From Neotamlana laminarinivorans (GTDB taxonomy: Bacteria; Bacteroidota; Bacteroidia; Flavobacteriales; Flavobacteriaceae), in NCBI RefSeq assembly GCF_020523925.1, contig NZ_JAJAPW010000006.1:1-64000 (forward strand): a DNA stretch of 64,000 bases, given 5' to 3'. Position numbers and translations under genes: made by a program. The notes beneath the pieces are model-generated. The model was not told where the DNA came from and did no database searches. It saw only the letters and a program-made list of their open reading frames with translations. Shown one piece after another: positions 34,426-45,222 of this stretch (its first letter is position 1; each line of letters starts with the position of its first letter).

Positions 34426-35742
34426 TTAATATCTGTAGTGTTCTGGTTTGTATGGACCTTCTACAGTTACGCCAATATATTCGGCTTGGTCTTGCTTAAG
34501 TTCGGTAAGCTCTACGCCAATTTTTTCTAGGTGTAGTTTTGCTACTTTTTCATCGAGGTGTTTTGGTAGCATATACACATCATTTTCGTATTTATCGCTA
34601 TGGTTCCAAAGCTCGATTTGTGCTAAAGTTTGGTTGGTAAACGAGTTACTCATTACAAAACTTGGGTGGCCAGTGGCACAACCTAGGTTTACTAAACGAC
34701 CTTCGGCAAGTATAATAATATCGTTACCATCAATGGTATATTTATCTACTTGTGGCTTAATGGTGTTTTTAGTGTTTCCGTAGTTTTCGTTTAACCAAGC
34801 CATTTGTATTTCGTTATCGAAGTGCCCAATGTTACAAACTATGGTTTTATCTTTCATGGCTTTAAAGTGTTCTGCACGAACTATATCTTTATTTCCTGTA
34901 GTTGTAATTACTACATCGGCAGTTGCAACTACGTTTTCTAGTTTTTTAACTTCAAAACCATCCATTGCGGCTTGTAAAGCACAAATTGGATCGATTTCTG
35001 TAACGGTAACAATACTTCCAGCTCCTTTAAAAGAGGCTGCTGTACCTTTACCAACATCGCCATAACCACAAACTACTACGCGTTTTCCGGCTAACATAAC
35101 ATCGGTAGCACGACGAATAGCATCTACAGCACTTTCGCGACATCCGTATTTGTTATCGAATTTAGATTTTGTAACCGAGTCGTTTACGTTAATTGCAGGC
35201 ATTGTCAATGTTCCGTTTTTAACACGCTCGTATAAACGGTGAACTCCTGTAGTGGTTTCTTCGCTTAATCCTTTAATTCCTGGAGCTAATTCTGGGTATT
35301 TATCTAAAACCATATTGGTTAAATCGCCACCATCGTCAAGAATCATGTTAAGTGGTTTGCGGTCTTCACCAAAAAATAAGGTTTGTTCGATACACCAATC
35401 GAATTCTTCTTCGGTCATATCTTTCCATGCGTAAACGGCAGTTCCAGCAGCGGCAATAGCAGCAGCAGCTTGATCTTGGGTAGAGAAAATGTTACAAGAA
35501 CTCCAAGTAACCTCGGCACCAAGAGCTTGTAAAGTTTCAATTAAAACAGCGGTTTGTATGGTCATGTGTAAGCAACCTGCAATACGCGCACCTTTTAAAG
35601 GTTGTTCGTTTTTGTACTCTTCGCGTAAGCTCATTAAACCTGGCATTTCTGCTTCGGCTAATTCAATTTCTTTTCGGCCCCATTCTGCCAAAGTAATATC
35701 TTTTACTTTGTTTGCTACGTACGGAATTGTTTTAGTACTCAT
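34426..35742 (-). CDS. ahcY: Adenosylhomocysteinase (S-adenosyl-L-homocysteine hydrolase)
   Basis: AhcY splits S-adenosylhomocysteine into adenosine and homocysteine, recycling the product of methyltransferases in the activated methyl cycle. The 438-residue protein carries [17 protein letters not shown] near the start, the NAD-binding [20 protein letters not shown] motif, and the C-terminal [20 protein letters not shown] block, ending in the conserved YKPEHYRY. It is monocistronic, with a terminator and a repeat downstream and a promoter shared divergently with the phosphopantetheinyl transferase gene. Confidence 0.98.
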   Translation of the reverse strand: MSTKTIPYVANKVKDITLAEWGRKEIELAEAEMPGLMSLREEYKNEQPLKGARIAGCLHMTIQTAVLIETLQALGAEVTWSSCNIFSTQDQAAAAIAAAGTAVYAWKDMTEEEFDWCIEQTLFFGEDRKPLNMILDDGGDLTNMVLDKYPELAPGIKGLSEETTTGVHRLYERVKNGTLTMPAINVNDSVTKSKFDNKYGCRESAVDAIRRATDVMLAGKRVVVCGYGDVGKGTAASFKGAGSIVTVTEIDPICALQAAMDGFEVKKLENVVATADVVITTTGNKDIVRAEHFKAMKDKTIVCNIGHFDNEIQMAWLNENYGNTKNTIKPQVDKYTIDGNDIIILAEGRLVNLGCATGHPSFVMSNSFTNQTLAQIELWNHSDKYENDVYMLPKHLDEKVAKLHLEKIGVELTELKQDQAEYIGVTVEGPYKPEHYRY

Positions 35743-35786
35743 ATTTTTTCTTTCTAATTTTTTTAATTGATTTGCCTTTGGGATTT

Positions 35787-35851
35787 AGCACTTAATTTGG
35801 TTAAATTCGCTTGCAAAAAATGCTAAAACTGCCATAGGCAGTGCAAAGATA
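35787..35851 (-). promoter_or_regulatory. ahcY promoter and leader hairpin
   Basis: On the minus strand a -7 element TATCTTTG (35844-35851) lies about 100 bases before the ahcY start. The leader includes a possible stem between TTAGCA near 35787 and TGCTAA at 35821-35826. It does not match any riboswitch I know. Confidence 0.4.
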
Positions 35852-35874
35852 ATCAATAAGTTTTACAATTTTAC

Positions 35875-36501
35875 ATGCCACTTTATAAAACCATTAGTCC
35901 TAATACACAAACTACCGTTAAAATTTGGAAGATTACCGAATCGTACGATTTTTTAATGCAAGATTTAGAGCTTAAACCAGAAACTTTAAAGCGTGTTTTA
36001 GGTATGAAAAGCGAATTGCACCAACGTGGTTTTTTAAGCGTGCGCCATTTGCTAAAAGCTTTTGGTTACACAGATGCCGATTTGTTTTACGACGAACATG
36101 GAAAGCCACATTTAAAAGATGGTAAACAAATTTCTATTACACACTCGTTTATATTTTCGGCAGTAGTTATTAGCGATGGTATTGTAGGTATAGATATTGA
36201 AAAACAACGTGAAAAAATAAAAGTAATTGCTCATAAATTTGTTGGTTATGAGACTAATTATTTAAATGAAGATGCTAATGATTACGTACAATATTTAACC
36301 AAAATTTGGTGTGTAAAAGAGTCGCTTTATAAATTGTTTGCTACACCAGGTTTAAGTTTTAAACAGCATTGTTTGGTTATTCCTTTTTCTGATGATGAAG
36401 ACACAAGTATTGCATGGATTGATTATGAAGGAAAAAAATACCGTTACCATGTGGCATGTATAGAATTTGAAGGGTTTACCTTTGCCTACGCCATACAATA
36501 A
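35875..36501 (+). CDS. 4'-phosphopantetheinyl transferase (Sfp-like)
   Basis: This 208-residue enzyme moves the phosphopantetheine arm of CoA onto carrier proteins. It shows the superfamily motifs: ISITHSFIFSAVVIS near residue 90, GIDIEKQREKI (metal-binding Asp and Glu) near 105, and KIWCVKESLYKL near 145. The two-domain, Sfp-like size suggests action on acyl or peptidyl carrier proteins rather than the short AcpS. It is divergent from ahcY and followed by the GGGP synthase gene after 29 bases. Confidence 0.92.
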   Translation: MPLYKTISPNTQTTVKIWKITESYDFLMQDLELKPETLKRVLGMKSELHQRGFLSVRHLLKAFGYTDADLFYDEHGKPHLKDGKQISITHSFIFSAVVISDGIVGIDIEKQREKIKVIAHKFVGYETNYLNEDANDYVQYLTKIWCVKESLYKLFATPGLSFKQHCLVIPFSDDEDTSIAWIDYEGKKYRYHVACIEFEGFTFAYAIQ

Positions 36502-36530
36502 ATCTTATTGAAAAATATATACACTAATTT

Positions 36531-37265
36531 GTGGCTGAAAACAAGAATATATTAAGCGGCATTAAATCTTCAATTTTTAAAGAAGACAAACTACTTGCAA
36601 TTTTAATTGATCCTGATAAGTTTTTAATTGAAAACACCGCTAGCTTTATTGCAAAAATAAATGCATCAATAGCTACACATATTTTTGTTGGAGGAAGCAC
36701 AGTTGAAGTTGATGCTACTGAAGCTTTAGTGAAAGAAATTAAGAATCACACTACGCTTCCTGTTATTTTGTTTCCAGGTGATGTTACGCAAATAACTAAT
36801 GAAGCAGACGGACTTTTATTTTTAAGTTTAATTTCAGGCAGAAACCCAGAGTATTTAATAGGTAAACATATTGAAGCGGTTTCAAAATTAAAAAAAAACA
36901 ATTTAGAAGTTATTCCTACCGGATATATTTTAATTGAAAGCGGAAAGATAATCGCAGTACAACGGGTAACAAATACGCAGCCTATTTCGCAAAATTCAAT
37001 TAATCAAATTACAAATACCGCTAAAGCAGCCGAACTTTTAGGAATGCAATTGGTGTATTTAGAAGCAGGTAGTGGAGCGAAATATGCGGTTTCAGAGGAA
37101 ATTATAAAAGCAGTAAAAGCTATTCTTAACATTCCCTTAATTGTTGGCGGTGGTATTCGTAGTAAAAAACAACTAGAAAGTGCTTACATTGCAGGTGCAG
37201 ATTTGGTTGTAATTGGTACAGCTTTCGAGGAAGATGAAACGTTCTTCAATCAAATAAAAAAATAA
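36531..37265 (+). CDS. Geranylgeranylglyceryl phosphate synthase homologue (PcrB/GGGPS family)
   Basis: A 244-residue TIM-barrel prenyltransferase starting at GTG. Motifs include LLAILIDPDKF, IFVGGSTVEVD, LPVILFPGDVTQ, LISGRNPEYLIG, VYLEAGSGAKYAV and the phosphate-binding LIVGGGIRSKKQL. The family joins a polyprenyl diphosphate to glycerol-1-phosphate. It is best known from archaeal lipids, but group II bacterial members occur in Flavobacteriia; their physiological product there is not settled. It lies between the phosphopantetheinyl transferase and pnuC genes, five bases before the latter. Confidence 0.9.
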   Translation: MAENKNILSGIKSSIFKEDKLLAILIDPDKFLIENTASFIAKINASIATHIFVGGSTVEVDATEALVKEIKNHTTLPVILFPGDVTQITNEADGLLFLSLISGRNPEYLIGKHIEAVSKLKKNNLEVIPTGYILIESGKIIAVQRVTNTQPISQNSINQITNTAKAAELLGMQLVYLEAGSGAKYAVSEEIIKAVKAILNIPLIVGGGIRSKKQLESAYIAGADLVVIGTAFEEDETFFNQIKK

Positions 37266-37269
37266 ACAC

Positions 37270-37902
37270 ATGCAAAGTATTTTCGATTATTTATTTGGAC
37301 AATACGCAGAATATGAAACTACAGATATTATTTTAGAATCTATAGCTATTATTTTTGGCTTTTTATCGGTTTTATATTCAAAAAAAAATAGTGTTTTAGT
37401 GTTTCCAACAGGAATGATTAGCACCGTAATTTTTGTGTATTTGCTTTCTAAATGGGGCTTGTTAGGCGATATGATGATTAATGCTTACTATTTTATAATG
37501 AGTGTTTACGGTTGGTATATTTGGACTAAAAAAATAGATTCCCAACATGTTACACCAATTGCTAAAACAACATTTACCGAAAAAAAAATAAGTTTAGCTA
37601 TATTTTTGGCAACCCTCGTTTTTGTTTATTTAGTTTATACGGCCTTTAATAAATGGACGAGCTGGGTAGCCTATATAGATACCTTAAGTACAGCAATATT
37701 TTTTGTGGGTATGTGGCTAATGGCTAAACGAAAACTAGAAAATTGGATATTCTGGATTATAGGCGATGTTATTTCGGTACCCTTGTATTTTTACAAAGGT
37801 TTTACCTTAACCAGTTTACAATATTTAGTGTTTACAATAATAGCTATTTACGGCTATAAAGCATGGAAGAAAAACTTAAACAGCAACCCGCAAACTGTAT
37901 AA
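37270..37902 (+). CDS. pnuC: PnuC-family vitamin transporter
   Basis: A 210-residue inner-membrane protein with about seven hydrophobic segments. It matches the PnuC family (SIAIIFGFLSVLYSKKNSVLV near the start, NAYYFIMSVYGWYIWTKK, and WIIGDVISVPLYFYKG near the end). PnuC proteins take up nicotinamide riboside; close relatives (PnuT) take up thiamin and PnuX riboflavin. The NadR-like kinase gene overlaps its end by 40 bases, favouring nicotinamide riboside. A TPP-riboswitch-controlled receptor 2.5 kb downstream keeps thiamin open. Confidence 0.9.
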   Translation: MQSIFDYLFGQYAEYETTDIILESIAIIFGFLSVLYSKKNSVLVFPTGMISTVIFVYLLSKWGLLGDMMINAYYFIMSVYGWYIWTKKIDSQHVTPIAKTTFTEKKISLAIFLATLVFVYLVYTAFNKWTSWVAYIDTLSTAIFFVGMWLMAKRKLENWIFWIIGDVISVPLYFYKGFTLTSLQYLVFTIIAIYGYKAWKKNLNSNPQTV

Positions 37903-39968
37903 AAGTAGTTTTATTTGGGCCAGAAAGCACCGGGAAAACAACTTTGTCTAGGCAATTAGCCAGACATTATAACTCTATTTGGGTGCCCGAATACGCACGA
38001 GAGTATTTGCAGAATAAATGGAATAACGAACGCAAAACTTGCGAAGCAGAAGATTTACTTCCTATTGCTTACGGACAAATGCAATTAGAAAACGAACTTG
38101 TAAAAAAAACCAATTCTGTTTTAATTTGTGATACAGATTTACTGGAAACCAAAGTGTATTCCGATGCGTATTATGTAGGTAGTTGCGACCCCATTTTAGA
38201 AAAATACGCGCTTCAAAATACCTACAATTTATATTTTTTAACATATATTGATGTGCCTTGGGTAGATGATGATTTACGAGATAAACCAGAACGTAGAGTG
38301 CAAATGTTTAAAGCGTTTAAGGATGCTTTAATTAAACATAATAGGCCATACGTTTTACTTAAAGGCGATAAACAAACACGGTTACAAACAGCTATTAATC
38401 ATATAAACGAACTTTTTAAACACAAAACCATGAATTTTTCAGAAAACGATTTACAACAAATTGAAAATAACGGTTTAACACTCGAAAAAGTTAATTCACA
38501 AATTGACTTAATTAAATCAGGAATGGCCTTTAGCAACTTAAAAAAAGCAGCTACTATTGGAGATGGAATTTTAAAAATTGATAATGAAACAGCCTATTTA
38601 CAGGCTTTTAAAACTAAAAGTAAAAACAAAAAGCTTATAAAATTTGTACCTGCATCTGGTGCAGCAAGCCGAATGTTTAAATTTCTTTTTGCTTTTATAA
38701 AAGACTATAACCCAGAAGAAGAGTCTTTAACCGATTTTATTGCTCGTACAGACAATAAAATGATTGAACAATTTTCTGAAAATTTAGAAAAATCACCACT
38801 TTATGATGCTGTAATGGCTCAGGTATCAGAAGATTTTGCCAATTTTTCAAAAGACAAGCAATGTCATGAATTGGTAAAGTTTATGCTAGGTGAAGAAGGA
38901 TTGAATTATGGGTTTTTTCCAAAAGGGTTATTGCCATTTCATAAATACGAAAGTAACACAGCAACCGCTTTCGAAGAGCATTTTTACGAGGCTGCACTTT
39001 ACGCATCAAGTAACGGTGAAGCTAATTTGCATTTTACTATTTCTGAAGCTCACCAAAATAAATTTTTAAAAGAATTAGAAGCTATTAAAACCAATATTGA
39101 AGCTAAAACAAATACTAGATTTAATGTGTCGTTTTCATTTCAAAAAAGTTCAACAGAAACTATTGCTATAAAAGCCGATGATACTTTGTATCGTGAAAAC
39201 GACGGAAGCCTATTGTTTAGACCGTCTGGCCACGGTGCATTAATTGAAAATTTAAACGATTTAAATGCCGATGTAATTTTTGTAAAAAACATTGATAATG
39301 TTGTGGTTAAAAAACATCACGAAAGCATTTCAGAATCTAAAAAAATATTAGCAGGCGTATTACTTGAAGTTCAAGAACAAGCTTTTAAATATTTAGAGTT
39401 GATGGACGAAGCTTCAGTTTCAGAAGAAATTATGCTAGAAATAGCAGCTTTTTTAACAAGCAAGTTAAATGTAGTTTTAACAGAAGATTTTGATGATTTA
39501 TCTTCTTCAGAAAAACAAGCCTATTTAAAAACACAATTAAACAAACCTATTCGCGTTTGCGGAATGGTTAAAAACGAAGGCGAACCAGGTGGCGGGCCGT
39601 TTTGGGTTGAAGATGAAAACGGAACGGTGTCATTACAAATTGTAGAGTCAGCTCAAATTGATACAAGTAATAAAGAGCAATCCGATATTTTAAGTAATGC
39701 TACCCATTTTAACCCTGTAGATTTAATTTGTGCAACAAAAAATTACAAAGGTGAGAAGTTTAATCTATTGGAGTATGTAGACCATAATACATCGTTTATT
39801 ACCATGAAATCTAAAAATGGAATAGACATAAAAGCTTTAGAATTACCTGGTTTATGGAATGGAAGTATGGCATTTTGGAATACCATTTTTGTTGAAGTAC
39901 CGTTAGAAACTTTTAACCCTGTAAAAACAGCTAACGATTTATTAAAACCAGCACATCAAGAAGCTTAA
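37863..39968 (+). CDS. NadR-like ribosylnicotinamide kinase fused to DUF4301
   Basis: The 701-residue protein has two parts. Residues 1-189 form a NadR-type nucleoside kinase with Walker A GPESTGKTTL (from residue 19), then WVPEYAREYL and LICDTDLLETKVYSDAYYVG. From Met190 (38430) onward the sequence is a complete DUF4301 protein (NFSENDLQQIENNGLTLEKV, KFVPASGAASRMFKFL, LFRPSGHGALIENLNDL, GEPGGGPFWV). I see no stop codon at the junction. Relatives usually encode the two parts separately, as far as I recall. The kinase part would phosphorylate a vitamin brought in by PnuC; DUF4301 is unassigned. An internal start at 38430 is possible. Confidence 0.85.
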   Translation: MEEKLKQQPANCIKVVLFGPESTGKTTLSRQLARHYNSIWVPEYAREYLQNKWNNERKTCEAEDLLPIAYGQMQLENELVKKTNSVLICDTDLLETKVYSDAYYVGSCDPILEKYALQNTYNLYFLTYIDVPWVDDDLRDKPERRVQMFKAFKDALIKHNRPYVLLKGDKQTRLQTAINHINELFKHKTMNFSENDLQQIENNGLTLEKVNSQIDLIKSGMAFSNLKKAATIGDGILKIDNETAYLQAFKTKSKNKKLIKFVPASGAASRMFKFLFAFIKDYNPEEESLTDFIARTDNKMIEQFSENLEKSPLYDAVMAQVSEDFANFSKDKQCHELVKFMLGEEGLNYGFFPKGLLPFHKYESNTATAFEEHFYEAALYASSNGEANLHFTISEAHQNKFLKELEAIKTNIEAKTNTRFNVSFSFQKSSTETIAIKADDTLYRENDGSLLFRPSGHGALIENLNDLNADVIFVKNIDNVVVKKHHESISESKKILAGVLLEVQEQAFKYLELMDEASVSEEIMLEIAAFLTSKLNVVLTEDFDDLSSSEKQAYLKTQLNKPIRVCGMVKNEGEPGGGPFWVEDENGTVSLQIVESAQIDTSNKEQSDILSNATHFNPVDLICATKNYKGEKFNLLEYVDHNTSFITMKSKNGIDIKALELPGLWNGSMAFWNTIFVEVPLETFNPVKTANDLLKPAHQEA

Positions 39969-39969
39969 T

Positions 39970-40380
39970 ATGAAATTTAATGAAGATGCCTTATTGCAAG
40001 AACTCACTTTTAAAGCTATTCGTAGCTCGGGTAGTGGTGGGCAACATGTTAATAAGGTATCTTCTAAAATTGAATTAATATTTCATATACCATCATCACA
40101 AGTTTTAACCGATTTACAAAAGTTTCGTATTGAAGAAAAACTTAAAAACCGAATAAATAACGACGGTTATTTAATGCTGCAATGTGGAGAAACCAGAAGT
40201 CAGCATAAAAATAAAGCGATAATAACACAACGTTTTTTAGAATTAATAAAAGGAGCTTTGGTAGTTCGTAAAAAGCGTATAAAAACTAAAGTTCCAAAAT
40301 CGGTAATTAAAAAGCGCTTAAATAATAAAAAGCACAATGCCGAAAAAAAAGCAAATAGAAGAAAACCTAACCTTGGTTAA
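39970..40380 (+). CDS. arfB: Ribosome-rescue peptidyl-tRNA hydrolase ArfB
   Basis: A 136-residue release-factor-like hydrolase. The catalytic GGQ motif is at residues 23-25 (SSGSGGQHVNKVSSKIEL), and the basic C-terminal tail (RKKRIKTKVPKSVIKKRLNNKK...) is the part that enters the empty mRNA channel of stalled ribosomes in ArfB. It lacks the codon-recognition domain of full release factors. It starts one base after the fusion gene stop, so it belongs to the pnuC operon by position. Confidence 0.93.
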   Translation: MKFNEDALLQELTFKAIRSSGSGGQHVNKVSSKIELIFHIPSSQVLTDLQKFRIEEKLKNRINNDGYLMLQCGETRSQHKNKAIITQRFLELIKGALVVRKKRIKTKVPKSVIKKRLNNKKHNAEKKANRRKPNLG

Positions 40381-40432
40381 AAAAGTTAGTGGCTAATACC
40401 AATTAATCAATAATTACTATTTATATTTGCAA

Positions 40433-40518
40433 TGTTCTCAAAAAAGGGGTGCCAAAAATAGGCTGAGATCATACCCAATGAACCTGGAACAGGTAATGCT
40501 GTTTAGGGAAGCGAACGT
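40433..40518 (+). ncRNA. TPP riboswitch before the thiamin-linked TonB receptor
   Basis: All conserved TPP (THI-box) segments are present in order: GGGGTGCC, GGCTGAGATCATACCC, TGAACCTGGAACAGGTAATGCTG and TAGGGAAGCGAAC. GTTC at the 5' side and GAAC at the 3' side can close P1. A 10-bp stem AAAAATGTCT/AGACATTTTT (40521-40543) follows directly and probably belongs to the expression platform. Binding of thiamin diphosphate should lower expression of the receptor 140 bases downstream. Confidence 0.95.
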
Positions 40519-40520
40519 TA

Positions 40521-40543
40521 AAAAATGTCTAGTAGACATTTTT
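40521..40543 (+). promoter_or_regulatory. Expression-platform stem after the first TPP riboswitch
   Basis: AAAAATGTCT (40521-40530) and AGACATTTTT (40534-40543) form a perfect stem with a three-base loop. The T run lies inside the stem, so this is not a classical terminator. The remaining 40544-40684 shows no other clear element. Confidence 0.6.
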
Positions 40544-40684
40544 AGTGAGTGCGATTAGTTCATCTTTCATGATGCTATTGCTAAAGCTAAATTTCGACTA
40601 AGTGTTTTTACGTTCAACAAATCATTTTAATAGTAATAAAGAATAATTACCTCTTTTTATTCGATTAAATTTATAATTAATCGC

Positions 40685-42817
40685 GTGAAAAACAGTTTTA
40701 TTTATTTGGCATTTTTGCTAATATCAATCAGTGTCAACGCACAACAAAATCAAGTTCAGCAAGATTCTACAACAACAGAAAAACTCGATGAGGTTTTAGT
40801 AAAAGCTGTTCGTGTAGATGCAGATTCTCCCATAACACACTCTAATGTTAGTAAGCAAGAGCTAGAAAAACGTAATTTAGGGCAAGATATTCCAACTTTA
40901 TTAAATTATTTACCATCGGTAGTAACTACTAGCGATGCCGGAGCTGGTGTAGGTTACAGTAGTATTCGTGTGCGTGGTACAGATGGTACACGTGTAAATG
41001 TAACTATTAACGGTATTCCTTATAACGACCCAGAAAGTCAAGGTACATTTTGGGTAAATTTGGGTGATTTTGCTTCATCAACAGAGAGTTTACAACTACA
41101 ACGTGGTGTTGGTACTTCAACTAATGGTTCAGGTGCTTTTGGTGCAAGTTTAAACTTACTTACCGATGCTTTTTCTGAAGAAGCTTCAGGTGAAATTGCC
41201 AACAGTTTTGGTAGTTACAATACCAGAAAACACACAGTAAAATTAAGTTCTGGTTTATTAAACGATCATTTTGAAATTTCAGGGCGTTTCTCAAAAATTT
41301 ATTCCGATGGTTATGTAGACCGTGCGTTTACCGATTTAAAATCGTATTTCCTTCAAGGAATTTATAAAGATGATAATACTTTAATAAAAGCTTTAACTTT
41401 TGGGAATAAAGAATACACATACCAAGCTTGGTATGGTTTAACCGCCGATGAGTTAGAAGAAGATCGTCGTCAAAATCCGTATACTTACGATAACGAAACC
41501 GATAACTATTGGCAAGACCATTACCAATTACACTGGAACGAGCGTATAAACAATAATTGGTCTACAAACATTGGGTTAAACTATACTAAAGGTGAAGGAT
41601 ATTTCGAGCAATATAAACCAGAAGAATCGGCAGAAGATTTTGCTAATTTAATTGAAGAGGGTTCCGATGTTATCGTACGTCGTTGGTTAGATAATCATTT
41701 TTACGTAATAAATGCAAACGTAACTTATAAAAATTCTGGGCTAGAGTTAATTTCAGGAGGATCCTACAACACTTATTCTGGCGATCATTTTGGAGAAGTT
41801 ATTTGGGGAAGCGATTTAGCTGAAGGTACAGAAATTAGAGATCATTATTACTTTGGTGATGCCAAGAAAAGCGATTTTAGTATCTTCTCGAAAGCCACAT
41901 TTAAGTTAGCAGAATCACTTACTGGTTTTGTAGACTTACAAGGCCGTTTTGTAAATTATGAAACCGATGGTTTAAACTCCGATAGAGTTGAGTTTGTTAC
42001 CGATGCTAGTTTTAGTTTTTTCAACCCTAAGTTGGGTTTAACTTATAAGCCAAACGTAAATAATAACTATTACTTGTCTTATGCCAGAGCAAACCGTGAA
42101 CCAAATCGTGACGATTTTGAAGCTGGTGTTACCGAAAACGAAACTTTAAATGATATTGAATTAGGTTGGAGGCACAACACCGAAAATATTGCGGTTAGTA
42201 CAAACCTATATTACATGTTTTATCAAAATCAGTTGGTGTTAACGGGCGAGTTAGACGATGTAGGAAGCCCAATTAGAGCAACCAGTGGTAAAAGTTACCG
42301 TTTAGGTTTAGAGGTTGATGCCACCATTAAGTTTACAGACTTTTTTAACACCACAACAAATGTAGCTTTAAGTACCAATAAAAATGTAGACTTTACATCG
42401 TCTATTGATGGTGAATTGGTAAACTTAGGAAATACTAATATTTCATTTTCACCAAACGTGGTTATTGGTAATGCGTTTAATTTTTATCCAACTAAAAGTT
42501 TACAATTATCGTTATTAAGTAAATATGTTGGAGAGCAGTATATGGGTAATATCGATTGGAAAGCATCGAAATTAGATGCGTATTTTATCAGTGATTTTAA
42601 TGTTAGCTATGTTATAAACCCAAATAAAATATTTAAATCTATTGTGCTAACAGGGTTAGTCAATAATATTTTTAGTAATGAATATGTGTCAAATGGATAT
42701 TTTGGAGTTTACGACGATACATGGTCTGTACCAGGAGAAACCACAACATTAAGTTACGAAGGATATTATCCACAAGCCACAATAAATTTTTTATTAGGAA
42801 TAACTTTAAAATTTTAA
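40685..42817 (+). CDS. TonB-dependent receptor, probable thiamin uptake
   Basis: A 710-residue outer-membrane receptor beginning at a GTG, with signal peptide (ending SVNAQQ), a TonB-box-like LDEVLVKAVRV, a plug (about 50-160; IPTLLNYLPSVVTT, SSIRVRGTDGTRVNVTINGI, LQLQRGVGTSTNGSGAFGAS) and a barrel ending in NFLLGITLKF. The TPP riboswitch upstream ties it to thiamin status, so it likely imports thiamin or a precursor. Riboswitch-controlled outer-membrane receptors of this kind are known in Bacteroidota. A second TPP riboswitch begins 25 bases after its stop. Confidence 0.9.
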   Translation: MKNSFIYLAFLLISISVNAQQNQVQQDSTTTEKLDEVLVKAVRVDADSPITHSNVSKQELEKRNLGQDIPTLLNYLPSVVTTSDAGAGVGYSSIRVRGTDGTRVNVTINGIPYNDPESQGTFWVNLGDFASSTESLQLQRGVGTSTNGSGAFGASLNLLTDAFSEEASGEIANSFGSYNTRKHTVKLSSGLLNDHFEISGRFSKIYSDGYVDRAFTDLKSYFLQGIYKDDNTLIKALTFGNKEYTYQAWYGLTADELEEDRRQNPYTYDNETDNYWQDHYQLHWNERINNNWSTNIGLNYTKGEGYFEQYKPEESAEDFANLIEEGSDVIVRRWLDNHFYVINANVTYKNSGLELISGGSYNTYSGDHFGEVIWGSDLAEGTEIRDHYYFGDAKKSDFSIFSKATFKLAESLTGFVDLQGRFVNYETDGLNSDRVEFVTDASFSFFNPKLGLTYKPNVNNNYYLSYARANREPNRDDFEAGVTENETLNDIELGWRHNTENIAVSTNLYYMFYQNQLVLTGELDDVGSPIRATSGKSYRLGLEVDATIKFTDFFNTTTNVALSTNKNVDFTSSIDGELVNLGNTNISFSPNVVIGNAFNFYPTKSLQLSLLSKYVGEQYMGNIDWKASKLDAYFISDFNVSYVINPNKIFKSIVLTGLVNNIFSNEYVSNGYFGVYDDTWSVPGETTTLSYEGYYPQATINFLLGITLKF

Positions 42818-42841
42818 ATATAAAGATCATTTACATTCTGT

Positions 42842-42925
42842 AAACTTTAGGAGTAGCTAGTTTAACTAGTTTGAGAAACATCCTTAGAACCTGATTTGGT
42901 TAATACCAACGTAGGGAAAAGTACT
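42842..42925 (+). ncRNA. TPP riboswitch of the thiamin biosynthesis operon
   Basis: The segments GGAGTAGCTAG, CTAGTTTGAGAAACATCCTTAG, AACCTGATTTGGTTAATACC and GTAGGGAAAAGT give a complete TPP aptamer with TTGAGA in place of CTGAGA. P1 can form between ACTTT (42844-42848) and AAAGT (42919-42923). The same 5' strand, AAACTTTA, can also pair with TAAAGTTT at 42973-42980, just before thiS, offering a mutually exclusive structure. A small hairpin TTAGGT/ACCTAA lies between. Confidence 0.92.
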
Positions 42926-43002
42926 TTTTTCTAAACCTTTGAGTTAGGTAAAAATAACCTAATCTTACTTCTTAAAGTTTGCTTTAAATCAATACAAAAC
43001 TT

Positions 43003-43203
43003 ATGTATATTAAAGTAAACCAAACACTTCGTAAAATCCCTGATAACCTATCAGTAGAGCAATTAGTCGAGCATTATAATGTTTCAACTAACGGTATTGC
43101 TGTGGCTATAAATAATGAAGTTATTAAAAAATCCAATTGGTCGTCAACAACCATAAAAAATGACGATGATATTATCATTATAAAATCCACTCAAGGAGGA
43201 TAA
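43003..43203 (+). CDS. thiS: Sulfur carrier protein ThiS
   Basis: This is a 66-residue ubiquitin-like protein ending in the essential Gly-Gly (IIKSTQGG). ThiF adenylates the C-terminus, which is then converted to thiocarboxylate as sulfur donor for thiazole formation by ThiG. The family pattern includes AVAINNEVIKKSNW. It is the first gene under the second TPP riboswitch; thiC follows after 46 bases. Confidence 0.95.
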   Translation: MYIKVNQTLRKIPDNLSVEQLVEHYNVSTNGIAVAINNEVIKKSNWSSTTIKNDDDIIIIKSTQGG

Positions 43204-43234
43204 AATCGTCCAATAAACAACATAAAATAAATAA

Positions 43235-45112
<1,878 letters not shown>

Positions 45113-45127
45113 AATAATCAGGAAGTT

Positions 45128-45212
45128 CCCACGCTAGAAAAAAGCGTGGGCGGGCTTTCCGTTATATCTTTTTTGTAGAAAAAACAAAAAAGGATGCCAC
45201 TGGAATCCCTAA
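45128..45212 (-). repeat. Dispersed intergenic repeat, copy B (inverted), with adjoining hairpin
   Basis: Read on the minus strand, 45149-45212 gives the same ends as copy A at 34237. Next to it CCCACGCT (45128-45135) and AGCGTGGG (45143-45150) form an 8-bp stem. The element lies between thiC and the TenI-like gene and could attenuate or process the operon transcript. Confidence 0.75.
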
Positions 45213-45222
45213 CTCAAAAAAA

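Noticed and set aside
34448-35770. Several plus-strand ORFs opposite ahcY
   Set aside because: All are antisense to a highly conserved enzyme and have no credible starts or motifs.
35743-35874. SAH or SAM riboswitch before ahcY
   Set aside because: The leader has a hairpin but none of the conserved SAH/SAM aptamer segments I know.
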